Shown: piece after piece, positions 55,517 to 64,000 of the stretch | How the letters are laid out: the number at the start of each line of letters is the position of its first letter | Position numbering within the stretch: position 1 is the stretch's first letter | Assembly (NCBI RefSeq): GCF_002901845.1 | Contig: NZ_PPQE01000028.1 | Location: forward strand, 1-64,000 | Origin: Staphylococcus hominis subsp. hominis | GTDB taxonomy: Bacteria; Bacillota; Bacilli; Staphylococcales; Staphylococcaceae | DNA: 64,000 nt | Direction: 5' to 3' | The notes under the pieces: generated by a model | Database searches by the model: none | What the model was told of the DNA's origin: nothing | What the model saw: the letters and a program-made list of their open reading frames with translations, nothing else | Translations under genes and position numbers: made by a program

Positions 55517-56395
55517 TTAAGCGTCTTGTTTATCAGTATTTCTTACGTACATGGGTTGTGGCAATTTAATACCTTCTTGTACAAACATTTTTTGAATTTC
55601 TTTGCGTAAAATTCTAGAACCTGAAGCACCTTCTCCAGGAATAGTTTCTGCTGATATTCTTATGATCACTTTTGTTTCATCTAACCCATCAATTCCTAAA
55701 ACGACTGGATCAGTAATGAATAAGTAGTATTTACTACGCATTGCTGTAAATAATTTATTTAATTTCTTTTCAACTTTATCTAAATTTTCATCAACTGAGA
55801 CTGGAATTTCTACAATTGACGTACCATTAGTAATAGAATAGTTAGTAATCTCACCCATACTACCATTTGGTAAAATAGTTAACTCCCCAGTGATGGTATT
55901 AATACGTGTTGATCTCAATCCTATAGATTTTACTGTTCCTTCAGCAACTGTAGTACCACCGCTATTAATTTTAACATAATCACCTACATCAAACTGATTT
56001 TCAAAAATAATGAAAAATCCAGTAATAATATCTTTGACTATAGTCTGAGCTCCAAAACCAACAGCGATACCTACAACCCCGGCACTGGCGATAATCCCAT
56101 TTACGCTAATTCCGAATTTACTTAATACCGTTGTGAGTACGATAAACCACACAATGTATCTGACAACATTTTTGATAAGAGACACGAGCGTTTTAGAGCG
56201 TTTTTTATTTCCTCTATTACTTTTATTTTGAAATTTAAATGCTTCTTCTATCGCTTTATTAATAATTCCAATTACAATTAAGCCTACTAAAATATAAATA
56301 ACAACCATTGCTAATTTAGTTGCTAAATTTGTGTATACTTCGGGTTCTGTTAATGGTTTAAATAGCGATGTTAACACGTTCTTCAATTGATTCAT
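55517..56395 (-). CDS. Small-conductance mechanosensitive channel (MscS family)
   Basis: 292-residue membrane channel that opens on osmotic downshift. Three membrane segments; the pore helix GIIASAGVVGIAVGFGAQTIVKDIITG in two parts (about 95-121) is followed by the MscS beta-domain (DVGDYVKINSGGTTVAEGTV) and the alpha/beta C-terminal domain. The YkuT/YhdY branch is closest by memory. It precedes the DUF951 gene by 20 bases, in the order MscS-DUF951-ychF. Confidence 0.93.
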   Translation of the reverse strand: MNQLKNVLTSLFKPLTEPEVYTNLATKLAMVVIYILVGLIVIGIINKAIEEAFKFQNKSNRGNKKRSKTLVSLIKNVVRYIVWFIVLTTVLSKFGISVNGIIASAGVVGIAVGFGAQTIVKDIITGFFIIFENQFDVGDYVKINSGGTTVAEGTVKSIGLRSTRINTITGELTILPNGSMGEITNYSITNGTSIVEIPVSVDENLDKVEKKLNKLFTAMRSKYYLFITDPVVLGIDGLDETKVIIRISAETIPGEGASGSRILRKEIQKMFVQEGIKLPQPMYVRNTDKQDA

Positions 56396-56525
56396 AATAG
56401 CCCCCTCCTTTTCTATTTAGTCCACCTTAAATTTATATTCCAATTTATTTATTATACAAAATTTCTTCTAAAATTGTATCAGTCTTTTGATTTATCATTT
56501 TCTTTTTTATTTTATTAATAGGATA

Positions 56526-57350
56526 CTATTCATTAAGTTTATCTATAATACGTTTAAACTCAGCCTCGGATTTAAACTCAAACACAATTTTACCAACATT
56601 TTTAGATACAGATATATCTATATGAGTTCCAAATTTTTCCTTAAGCGCACGTTCTTGTTTCTGTATGAATTTGGGTTTACTTGGAGTATTTAATTTTTCT
56701 TTTTTAGACTGCCCACCGTCTTGGATTTCAGAAACAACTTTTTCTAAATAACGCACACTCCACCCCTCTTTGATTGCTTGTTTACCTATACGTTTCATCG
56801 TATTTACATCTTTTAATGCAAGTAAAGTACGTCCATGGGCCCCTGACATGCGATTCTCTCTTACAAGCTTAGCAATATCAGAGGGTAAATTTAATAATCT
56901 TAGCATATTAGCAATGTAAGGCCGTGATTTTCCTAACCTTTCAGCAACTTTTTGTTGTGTCAGACCAAGATCATTCATTAATCGTTGATAACTTTCAGCT
57001 TCTTCAATTGCATTTAAATCTTCTCTTTGTAAATTTTCTATAATGGCTAATTCCATCATGTCAGAATCAGAAAGGGATTTTACAATTGCAGGAACTTCCT
57101 CTAACCCAGCTAATTTAGAAGCTCGAAAACGTCGTTCTCCTACAACGATATAATATCCATTGATCGTTTTTCTTAAAACAATAGGTTGAAGTATACCATG
57201 AGTTGTTATAGACTCTGCTAAATCTTGAAGTTTCTCCTCATCAAATGTTTTTCTAGGTTGATAGGGATTAGCTTTAATACTTGAAATTTTAATATGTTGT
57301 ACGTGTTCATCATTATTTAATTGAACACGTTGATCTTCAATGTTGTTCAT
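56526..57350 (-). CDS. parB: Chromosome-partitioning protein ParB (Spo0J)
   Basis: 274 residues. The CTPase fold has the GERRFRA motif (about 76-82) and NLQREDLNAIEEA box; the helix-turn-helix LTQQKVAERLGKSRPYIANML (about 131-151, in two parts) recognises parS. The C-terminal dimerisation domain follows a basic linker. Staphylococci lack ParA at this locus but keep ParB here, and a separate Noc near the origin. It is 130 bases from the mscS gene and probably starts the MscS-DUF951-ychF group. Confidence 0.93.
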   Translation of the reverse strand: MNNIEDQRVQLNNDEHVQHIKISSIKANPYQPRKTFDEEKLQDLAESITTHGILQPIVLRKTINGYYIVVGERRFRASKLAGLEEVPAIVKSLSDSDMMELAIIENLQREDLNAIEEAESYQRLMNDLGLTQQKVAERLGKSRPYIANMLRLLNLPSDIAKLVRENRMSGAHGRTLLALKDVNTMKRIGKQAIKEGWSVRYLEKVVSEIQDGGQSKKEKLNTPSKPKFIQKQERALKEKFGTHIDISVSKNVGKIVFEFKSEAEFKRIIDKLNE

Positions 57351-57507
57351 GCATAGTCCTCCCTTGTCTTTAAAGTCATTACTTAATTTTAAAAAAAGCG
57401 TTTTATATCTACAAGTCTTATAAACTTTTTTAAGAAAAAAATTTACTAGATAGAAAGTATATATATATCAATTATTCAGGCACTTTCTGAATTTATTATT
57501 TAATCAT

Positions 57508-57553
57508 AATTTTCAGAAAAGTTGTTGACAAATGTAATTTATGTCTGTAAGCT
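57508..57553 (+). promoter_or_regulatory. metICFE promoter with CodY box
   Basis: AATTTTCAGAAAAGT (57508-57522) matches the CodY consensus at 14 of 15 positions, immediately before the -35 TTGACA (57525-57530), with TAAGCT 17 bases on as a weak -10. In S. aureus this operon is repressed by CodY and then by a T-box. Confidence 0.75.
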
Positions 57554-57559
57554 ATGAAT

Positions 57560-58012
57560 TAACTTAAAAAAAACACAAATTACACACGGTAATAAGGAAA
57601 GTAAAACTTACACTGCGGATACAGAGAGTCTTGTAAGCTGAGAAGAGACATTGAAAGAAAGTTTGAAAATGGCCTTTGAGTGTTGATGCCAATATGAGGT
57701 ATCAACGGGTTCGCCCGTTATAGCGATACAGTATTAACATTTATTGTTTAATGGCGTACTGGAATCACCGGCGTCACTAAATTATCGTTAATACTCATTT
57801 ATCTTCAAAAGTTAAATGAGTTTTTTATTACAGATATATCTGATCATTTACGATAATGTGTGTCACTTTTTCAAATACTCCTAAAACATAATGGCGTACT
57901 GTTTGAGGTTACTTTAGCAATAAAGTAGTAAACAAAGGTGGTACCACGAAACAAGCTTTCGTCCTTTACATCCGATACATATCGGGTTTAAAGGACGGAA
58001 GCTTTTTTTATT
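57560..58012 (+). promoter_or_regulatory. Methionine T-box leader
   Basis: About 450 bases of RNA leader. The T-box motif AAAGGTGGTACCACGAA is at 57934-57950, and the attenuator terminator (AAGCTTTCGTCCTTTA with TAAAGGACGGAAGCTT, then TTTTTTA) at 57953-58010. In stem I the specifier is ATG (57669-57671) in GAAAATGGCCTTTGAG, so it reads a methionine tRNA. In S. aureus the met leader is described as specific for initiator tRNA. It is longer than most T-boxes; an extra terminator-like hairpin lies at 57793-57829. Confidence 0.92.
57793..57829 (+). terminator. Internal terminator-like hairpin in the T-box leader
   Basis: ACTCATTTA (57793-57801) pairs with TAAATGAGT (57813-57821), followed directly by TTTTTATTA. 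It lies between stem I and the T-box motif, where no terminator is expected. Confidence 0.6.
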
Positions 58013-58036
58013 TAGAAAATGATAGGAGGATTTGAA

Positions 58037-59140
58037 ATGAAAGATACTCAATTAGCACAAATTTCATTAACAAAGGATTTGACTGGCGCAATTGCTAATC
58101 CCATTTACTTATCGACGGCATATCAACATCCTCACCTAGGTCAGTCTACAGGATATGATTACACACGAACGAAAAATCCAACTCGCTCTTCATTTGAAGA
58201 AGCATTTGCCAAATTAGAAGGTGGTACAGTTTCATTTGCAACGTCAAGTGGTATGGCAGCAGTTCAACTTATTTGTAACTTATTTAAACCTGGTGATGAA
58301 ATTTTAGTAGCGTTTGATTTATATGGAGGAACATTTAGATTATTTGATTATTATGAACAACAATACGGTATTCATTTTAAATACGTTGATTTTTTAAATT
58401 ATGAAGAAGTCGAAAATAGTATAAATAAACATACAAAAGCACTCTTTATCGAACCAATTTCGAATCCTCAAATGATTCAAATTGATGTAGAACCCTATTA
58501 TATTCTGAGTAAAAAACATCATCTATTAACCATTATTGATAACACGTTTTTAACTCCATACTTATCAACACCTTTAGAACAAGGTGCTGACATTGTTTTA
58601 CACTCAGCTACAAAATATATAGGTGGTCATAATGATGTACTTGCAGGCGTAGTGACAGTTAAAGATGACACACTTGCTGAACAATTAGGTCAATTTCACA
58701 ATATGATTGGCGCCACATTGTCTCCACTTGATTGTTACTTGCTCCAAAGAGGTTTGAAAACACTACATCTCAGAATAGAACGATCTCAAGACAATGCACG
58801 TCGTCTCGCAAGACGTTGTGAAACATCCGATTCTATTGATGAAGTACTCTATAGTGGAAAAACAGGTATGTTAAGTTTACGTCTTAATAAGGCTTATAGC
58901 GTAGCTAAATTTTTAGAAAATTTAGAAATTTGTATTTTTGCAGAAAGTTTAGGAGGAACTGAAACCTTTATTACTTTCCCATATACACAAACACACGTCG
59001 ACATGCCAGATGATGAAAAAGACAAACGAGGTATTGATGAACATTTAATTCGTTTATCCATTGGTATTGAAGATTATAAGGATATTGAAGCAGATATTAT
59101 TCAAGCATTAGAAAATTCTAAAGTAGGAGTGGTTTCATGA
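58037..59140 (+). CDS. metI: Cystathionine gamma-synthase / O-acetylhomoserine sulfhydrylase type
   Basis: 367-residue PLP enzyme of the Cys/Met family, first gene of metICFE. Joins an activated homoserine with cysteine (or sulfide). PLP lysine in [13 protein letters not shown] (about 196); SSGMAAVQL loop near 72. Start: ATG at 58037 with AGGAGG 7 bases upstream; an ATG 18 bases earlier lies before that site. Its stop overlaps metC by 4 bases (ATGA). Confidence 0.93.
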   Translation: MKDTQLAQISLTKDLTGAIANPIYLSTAYQHPHLGQSTGYDYTRTKNPTRSSFEEAFAKLEGGTVSFATSSGMAAVQLICNLFKPGDEILVAFDLYGGTFRLFDYYEQQYGIHFKYVDFLNYEEVENSINKHTKALFIEPISNPQMIQIDVEPYYILSKKHHLLTIIDNTFLTPYLSTPLEQGADIVLHSATKYIGGHNDVLAGVVTVKDDTLAEQLGQFHNMIGATLSPLDCYLLQRGLKTLHLRIERSQDNARRLARRCETSDSIDEVLYSGKTGMLSLRLNKAYSVAKFLENLEICIFAESLGGTETFITFPYTQTHVDMPDDEKDKRGIDEHLIRLSIGIEDYKDIEADIIQALENSKVGVVS

Positions 59141-60312
59141 GCTTATCTAAAGAAACAGAAGTGATATTTGATGAACATAGAGGTGTAGATTACGATTCAG
59201 CAAACCCACCATTATATGATTCTTCAACTTTCCATCAAAAAGTACTTGGTGGTAACGCAAAATTTGATTATGCCAGAAGTGGTAATCCTAATCGTCAATT
59301 ATTAGAAGAAAAATTAGCTAAACTTGAAGGCGGTCAATATGGATTTGCTTATGCTTCAGGTATTGCAGCAATATCAACTGTATTACTCACATTACAAGCT
59401 GAAGATCATGTCATTTTACCAGATGATGTGTATGGTGGAACATTTAGACTAACTGAACGTATTTTAAATCGTTTTAATATTAAATTTACGACGGTAAATG
59501 CGACTCATCCTGAAGAAATTGAACAGGCCATTCAACCTAATACAAAATTAATTTATATAGAAACACCATCAAATCCATGCTTTAAAATCACTGATATTAA
59601 AGCAGTTGCTCATATCGCTAAAAAACATGATTTACTTTTAGCAGTAGATAATACATTTATGACTCCATTAGGTCAATCTCCACTTGCACTTGGTGCTGAT
59701 ATAGTGGTTCATTCTGCAACAAAATTCTTAGGTGGACATAGTGATATTATTGCTGGCGCTGCTATTACAAATCGTAAAGACATCGCTGAGGCACTTTACC
59801 TACTCCAAAATGGAACAGGAACTGCCCTATCTGCACATGATAGTTGGACTTTAGCCAAACATTTAAAAACATTACCTGTTCGTTTTAGACAATCTACATC
59901 GAATGCTGAAAAACTTGTAGACTTTTTAAGTCAAAGAGATGAAGTTGCTGAAGTATATTATCCGGGAAATAGTCATTTACATTTATCACAAGCTAAAAGT
60001 GGCGGTGCAGTCATTGGCTTTCGTCTAAAAGATGAAACAAAAGCTCAAGCCTTTGTAGATGCGCTAACTTTACCACTTGTATCGGTAAGTTTAGGCGGAG
60101 TAGAAACGATACTCTCACATCCAGCCACAATGTCTCATGCAGCTGTTCCAGAAGAAGTGAGAAACGAACGTGGCATTACATTTGGTCTATTCCGTCTAAG
60201 CGTAGGTCTTGAACAACCTGAAGAACTCATAGATGATATTGACTACGCATTGAAGGAGGCATTTAATGAGTCGATTATTGAATCATTTGAAGAACAACGT
60301 TTTAGTAGCTGA
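59137..60312 (+). CDS. metC: Cystathionine beta-lyase
   Basis: 391-residue PLP enzyme of the same family; splits cystathionine to homocysteine, pyruvate and ammonia. PLP lysine in VHSATKFLGGHSD; the N-terminal VDYDSANPPLYDSSTFHQ segment marks the beta-lyase branch. The ATG overlaps the metI stop and its C-terminus overlaps metF by 47 bases, so translation is tightly coupled. Confidence 0.93.
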   Translation: MSLSKETEVIFDEHRGVDYDSANPPLYDSSTFHQKVLGGNAKFDYARSGNPNRQLLEEKLAKLEGGQYGFAYASGIAAISTVLLTLQAEDHVILPDDVYGGTFRLTERILNRFNIKFTTVNATHPEEIEQAIQPNTKLIYIETPSNPCFKITDIKAVAHIAKKHDLLLAVDNTFMTPLGQSPLALGADIVVHSATKFLGGHSDIIAGAAITNRKDIAEALYLLQNGTGTALSAHDSWTLAKHLKTLPVRFRQSTSNAEKLVDFLSQRDEVAEVYYPGNSHLHLSQAKSGGAVIGFRLKDETKAQAFVDALTLPLVSVSLGGVETILSHPATMSHAAVPEEVRNERGITFGLFRLSVGLEQPEELIDDIDYALKEAFNESIIESFEEQRFSS

Positions 60313-62104
60313 TGGCGCAATGGGAACAATCCTCTATTCCGAGGGCCTAGATACTTGTCCTGAAGCATATAATCTTACACATCCCAATAAAGTTGAACGT
60401 ATTCATCGTTCATATATAGAAGCAGGAGCTGATGTCATTCAGACAAATACGTATGGCGCTAACTTTGAAAAATTAAAAGTATTTGGCTTAGAGCATAAAG
60501 TAAAAGAAATTCATAAAGCCGCTGTACAAATTGCAAAACGCGCAGCCAATAAAGAGACATTTATCTTAGGAACGGTGGGTGGCTTCAGGGGAATAAAACA
60601 AGAAGACTTATCGCTTTCTACTATTCAATATCATACAGACAATCAAATTGATACTTTAATTGAAGAAGGTGTAGATGGTTTACTATTTGAAACCTACTAC
60701 GATTTAGATGAATTAACGAGTGTGATAACAGCGACACGTCAAAAGTACGATATTCCAATTATCGCACAACTGACCGCTTCCAATACGAATTATCTCGTTG
60801 ACGGTACAGAAATTAACGAGGCGTTAAAACATCTCATTGAATGTGGCGCAAATGTGGTGGGCTTAAATTGTCACCATGGCCCACATCACATGCAACGCTC
60901 ATTTTCACATATCGAACTACCAGAACATGCCTATCTCTCATGTTATCCTAATGCGAGCCTACTCGATATTGAAAATAGTGAATTTAAATATAGCGACAAT
61001 GCTAAATATTTTGGTGATGTTGCACAAGAATTAATTAACGAAGGGGTTCGTTTAATTGGTGGTTGTTGTGGTACTACACCGGAACATATCTCTTACATTA
61101 AAGAATCTGTAAAAAATTTAAAACCGATTAAAAATAAAAAAGTTATTCCAATTCATCGAACAATTAATACAAATGCAAAACGTACATTAAAACAAAATTT
61201 AACATCAAAAGTAAAACAGAGACCTACTGTGATTGTTGAATTAGACACTCCAAAACATCTCGATACAGAATTGTTCTTTGAGAATATAGGTAAGCTAGAT
61301 GAAGCACATATTGATGCAGTAACACTCGCAGATAACTCTCTCGCTACTGTAAGAATCAGCAATATCGCTGCTGCAAGTTTAATCAAACAACAATATGATA
61401 TTGAACCTCTTGTTCATATCACATGTCGAGATCGGAATCTAATTGGTTTACAATCTCATCTACTTGGCCTTTCACTCATCGGTGTGAGTGAAATTTTAGC
61501 CATTACAGGAGACCCTTCAAAAGTAGGTCATCTACCAGGCGCAACAAATGTTTATGATGTTAACTCAAAAGGCCTAACAGAACTTGCACTACGATTTAAT
61601 CAAGGTATTAATGTTGATGGTGATGCGCTGAAGAAACATACCAACTTTAACATCGCCGGAGCGTTCGATCCAAACGTTCGTAAATTAGACGGAGCAGTTA
61701 AACGTCTTGAGAAAAAAGTAGCGGCAGGTATGAGTTACTTTATTACCCAACCTGTATATAGTAAAGAAAAAATCAAAGAGGTATATGAAGCAACTAAACA
61801 TCTTGATACCCCACTTTTTATCGGTATCATGCCTATTGCAAGCTACAATAACGCACTTTTCTTACATAACGAAGTGCCTGGAATTAAAATGTCTGAAGAA
61901 GTATTAAATCAATTTAAAGCAGTAAAAGATGATAAAGAAAAAACAAAAGAATTAAGTTTGAGACTGTCTAAAGAATTAATCGATACGGTACATGAATACT
62001 TTAATGGTTTATATCTCATTACACCTTTCCAACGTATTGATTATTCATTAGAGCTCGCAGCATATTCTAAAGCAATTACCCAAAACAAGGAGGCAATATC
62101 ATGA
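60266..62104 (+). CDS. metF: Homocysteine S-methyltransferase / methylene-THF reductase fusion
   Basis: 612-residue two-domain protein. Residues 1-290 form a homocysteine methyltransferase barrel with zinc ligands in GLNCHHG and [10 protein letters not shown]. Residues about 310-600 form the flavin-dependent 5,10-methylenetetrahydrofolate reductase ([15 protein letters not shown]-like [20 protein letters not shown]). It supplies methyl-THF to MetE and may methylate homocysteine itself. GGAGG lies 6 bases before the ATG inside metC. Confidence 0.94.
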   Translation: MSRLLNHLKNNVLVADGAMGTILYSEGLDTCPEAYNLTHPNKVERIHRSYIEAGADVIQTNTYGANFEKLKVFGLEHKVKEIHKAAVQIAKRAANKETFILGTVGGFRGIKQEDLSLSTIQYHTDNQIDTLIEEGVDGLLFETYYDLDELTSVITATRQKYDIPIIAQLTASNTNYLVDGTEINEALKHLIECGANVVGLNCHHGPHHMQRSFSHIELPEHAYLSCYPNASLLDIENSEFKYSDNAKYFGDVAQELINEGVRLIGGCCGTTPEHISYIKESVKNLKPIKNKKVIPIHRTINTNAKRTLKQNLTSKVKQRPTVIVELDTPKHLDTELFFENIGKLDEAHIDAVTLADNSLATVRISNIAAASLIKQQYDIEPLVHITCRDRNLIGLQSHLLGLSLIGVSEILAITGDPSKVGHLPGATNVYDVNSKGLTELALRFNQGINVDGDALKKHTNFNIAGAFDPNVRKLDGAVKRLEKKVAAGMSYFITQPVYSKEKIKEVYEATKHLDTPLFIGIMPIASYNNALFLHNEVPGIKMSEEVLNQFKAVKDDKEKTKELSLRLSKELIDTVHEYFNGLYLITPFQRIDYSLELAAYSKAITQNKEAIS

Positions 62105-64000
62105 CAACAATTAAAACTTCAAACTTAGGATTCCCAAGATTAGGTAGAAAAAGAGAATGGAAAAAAGCAATCGAAAGCTATTGGGCTAAAAAAATCGATA
62201 AAACTGAATTAGATCAAACATTAACAGACTTACATAAAGAAAATTTATTGCTTCAAAAGAATTATAATTTAGACAGTGTACCTGTTGGTGATTTCTCATT
62301 ATATGACCATATTCTTGATACATCATTACTTTTCAACATTATTCCTGAACGTTTCCAAGGGCGTACAGTAGATGATGATTTATTGTTTGATATTGCACGT
62401 GGTAATAAAGAACATGTTGCAAGTGCATTAATTAAATGGTTTAACACAAACTATCACTATATTGTTCCTGAATGGGATAATGTTGAACCTAAGGTGAATC
62501 GCAATATATTATTAGACCGTTTTAACTATGCTAAATCAATTAATGTAAATGCACATCCTGTCATTGTTGGCCCAATCACTTTTGTGAAACTTTCTAAAGG
62601 CGGTAGTCAGTCTTTTGAAGAGAAAGTTCAAACATTACTTCCATTATATAAAGAAGTATTACAATCTTTAGTAGATGCAGGTGCTGAATACATTCAAGTC
62701 GATGAACCTGTTCTCGTCACAGATGAAAGTGAAAATTATGAAAATATTACTAAAGAGGCTTATGACTACTTTGCTGATGCTGGTCTAGGAGAAAAATTAG
62801 TCATACAAACCTATTTTGAACGCGTGAATGTCAAATTCTTAAGCCGTTTACCAGTGGCTGGTCTTGGTTTAGATTTTGTTCATGATCATGGTTATAACTT
62901 AGAACAAATTAAAGCAGGAGATTTCGATAAATCTAAAACATTATATGCTGGTATTATTGACGGTCGTAATGTTTGGGCTGCAGATATTGAAGCGAAAAAA
63001 GAATTAATCGAAACTTTACAACCTTATGCTAAAGCAATTGTAATTCAACCATCATCTTCATTATTACACGTTCCGGTATCATTAGATGATGAAACATTAG
63101 ATACATCAATTGAAGAAGGCTTAAGCTTTGCTACTGAAAAATTAGATGAGTTAGATGCATTACGTCGATTATTTAATAATAATGATAGTAAAAAATATGA
63201 TGAGTTAAAAGCACGCTATGAACGATTCCAAAGTCAATCATTCAAAAACCTTGAATATGATTTTGATAGTGTACCAACCAGTCGTAAATCTGCTTTTAAA
63301 GATCGTAAAAAAGCACAAGACGCTCGTTTACATTTACCAGATTTACCAACAACAACGATTGGCTCATTCCCTCAAACAAGAGAAGTACGTAAATACCGTG
63401 CAGACTGGAAAAATAATCGAATTTCAGACGAAGAATATAACAACTTCTTAGAAAATGAAATCGCACGTTGGATTAAAATCCAAGAAGAGATTGGCTTAGA
63501 TGTACTTGTACACGGTGAATTCGAACGTAATGACATGGTTGAATTCTTCGGTGAAAAACTTCAAGGTTTCTTAGTCACAAAATTTGGATGGGTTCAATCT
63601 TATGGTTCACGTGCTGTAAAACCACCAGTTATTTATGGAGATGTAAAATGGACTGCACCTTTAACAGTTAAAGAAACTGTTTATGCACAAAGCTTAACTG
63701 ATAAACCTGTTAAAGGTATGTTAACTGGTCCAGTCACTATCTTAAACTGGTCTTTCGAACGTGTAGACGTTCCTCGTAAAGTCGTTCAAGATCAAATTGC
63801 CTTAGCTATTGACGAAGAAGTATTAGCACTTGAAGAAGCAGGTATTAGAGTCATTCAAGTAGATGAACCCGCATTACGTGAAGGCTTACCATTACGTTCT
63901 GAATACCATGAACAATACCTTGCTGATGCGGTAAATTCATTTAAACTTGCAACCTCTTCAGTCCAAGATGAAACACAAATTCATACGCATATGTGTTATT
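62101..64000 (+). CDS. metE: Cobalamin-independent methionine synthase (partial)
   Basis: The open frame runs 633 codons from the ATG at 62101 to the right edge; full-length MetE is about 750 residues. It starts [20 protein letters not shown], and the C-terminal half begins [16 protein letters not shown]. The last codons include THMC, giving the first two zinc ligands (His and Cys); the third Cys lies outside. It transfers the methyl group of methyl-tetrahydropteroyltriglutamate to homocysteine. Overlaps metF by 4 bases (ATGA). Confidence 0.96.
   Translation, partial: MTTIKTSNLGFPRLGRKREWKKAIESYWAKKIDKTELDQTLTDLHKENLLLQKNYNLDSVPVGDFSLYDHILDTSLLFNIIPERFQGRTVDDDLLFDIARGNKEHVASALIKWFNTNYHYIVPEWDNVEPKVNRNILLDRFNYAKSINVNAHPVIVGPITFVKLSKGGSQSFEEKVQTLLPLYKEVLQSLVDAGAEYIQVDEPVLVTDESENYENITKEAYDYFADAGLGEKLVIQTYFERVNVKFLSRLPVAGLGLDFVHDHGYNLEQIKAGDFDKSKTLYAGIIDGRNVWAADIEAKKELIETLQPYAKAIVIQPSSSLLHVPVSLDDETLDTSIEEGLSFATEKLDELDALRRLFNNNDSKKYDELKARYERFQSQSFKNLEYDFDSVPTSRKSAFKDRKKAQDARLHLPDLPTTTIGSFPQTREVRKYRADWKNNRISDEEYNNFLENEIARWIKIQEEIGLDVLVHGEFERNDMVEFFGEKLQGFLVTKFGWVQSYGSRAVKPPVIYGDVKWTAPLTVKETVYAQSLTDKPVKGMLTGPVTILNWSFERVDVPRKVVQDQIALAIDEEVLALEEAGIRVIQVDEPALREGLPLRSEYHEQYLADAVNSFKLATSSVQDETQIHTHMCY

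Overview
This window is chromosomal DNA of a Staphylococcus, most likely a coagulase-negative species. The low GC content, strong AAGGAGG-type ribosome binding sites, frequent GTG starts and gene order all fit. The order recR-ebfC-dnaX / SRP RNA / tre operon / gltBD / sle1 / metNPQ / mccAB / mpsAB / guaAB-pbuX-xpt / tcyP-nfrA / ahpCF / rpsF-ssb-rpsR / ychF-mscS-parB / metICFE is the staphylococcal backbone, read here mostly toward the replication origin on the minus strand. I see no phage, insertion sequence, CRISPR array or defence island.

Left part (1-20,400). Positions 1-58 are the start of an rRNA leader driven leftward by tandem promoters; the rRNA genes lie off the edge. Then come recR-ebfC-dnaX (DNA repair and replication), a GNAT acetyltransferase, the 4.5S-type SRP RNA, and the trehalose operon treP-treC-treR with a perfect 18-bp operator inside the promoter spacer. 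tRNA-Ser(UGA), glutamate synthase gltBD with divergent LysR regulator gltC and an exact CodY box, a YibE/YibF membrane pair, a Nudix hydrolase, a small protein and the LysM-CHAP cell-wall hydrolase sle1 follow.

Middle (20,400-41,000). A methionine/sulfur block (metNPQ importer and mccAB reverse transsulfuration) is followed by a pentapeptide-repeat protein, a sodium:neurotransmitter-type symporter, and a small operon (PAP2 phosphatase, esterase, short unknown protein) whose first gene has decayed. The bicarbonate/cation system mpsA-mpsB with mpsC comes next, then a PAP2 pseudogene with two in-frame stops at the guaA-mpsA junction, where S. aureus carries the large nuSa-alpha island. The purine block xpt-pbuX-guaB-guaA sits behind a guanine riboswitch with an unusually distant terminator.

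Right part (41,000-64,000). This holds a SigB-type stress gene, a DNA-binding/coiled-coil protein resembling RacA/RocS in architecture, cystine symporter tcyP, nitroreductase nfrA, a fumarylacetoacetate hydrolase-fold protein, PerR-type ahpCF, two lipoproteins, a phosphatase, a candidate small RNA, a stress membrane protein, the rpsF-ssb-rpsR operon, ychF, a MscS channel and parB. It ends with the methionine operon metICFE behind a CodY box and a long T-box leader with AUG specifier; metE runs off the right edge.

The genes are mostly housekeeping. Sulfur, methionine and glutamate supply recurs: cystine import, cysteine from homocysteine, methionine import, methionine synthesis and glutamate synthesis, with CodY boxes at gltB and metI. 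The best candidates for new biology are RNA elements (the riboswitch long-range helix, a second terminator-like hairpin in the T-box leader, the orphan small RNA at 50,756), the HTH/coiled-coil/amphipathic-tail protein at 42,597, and the pseudogenes marking recent loss.
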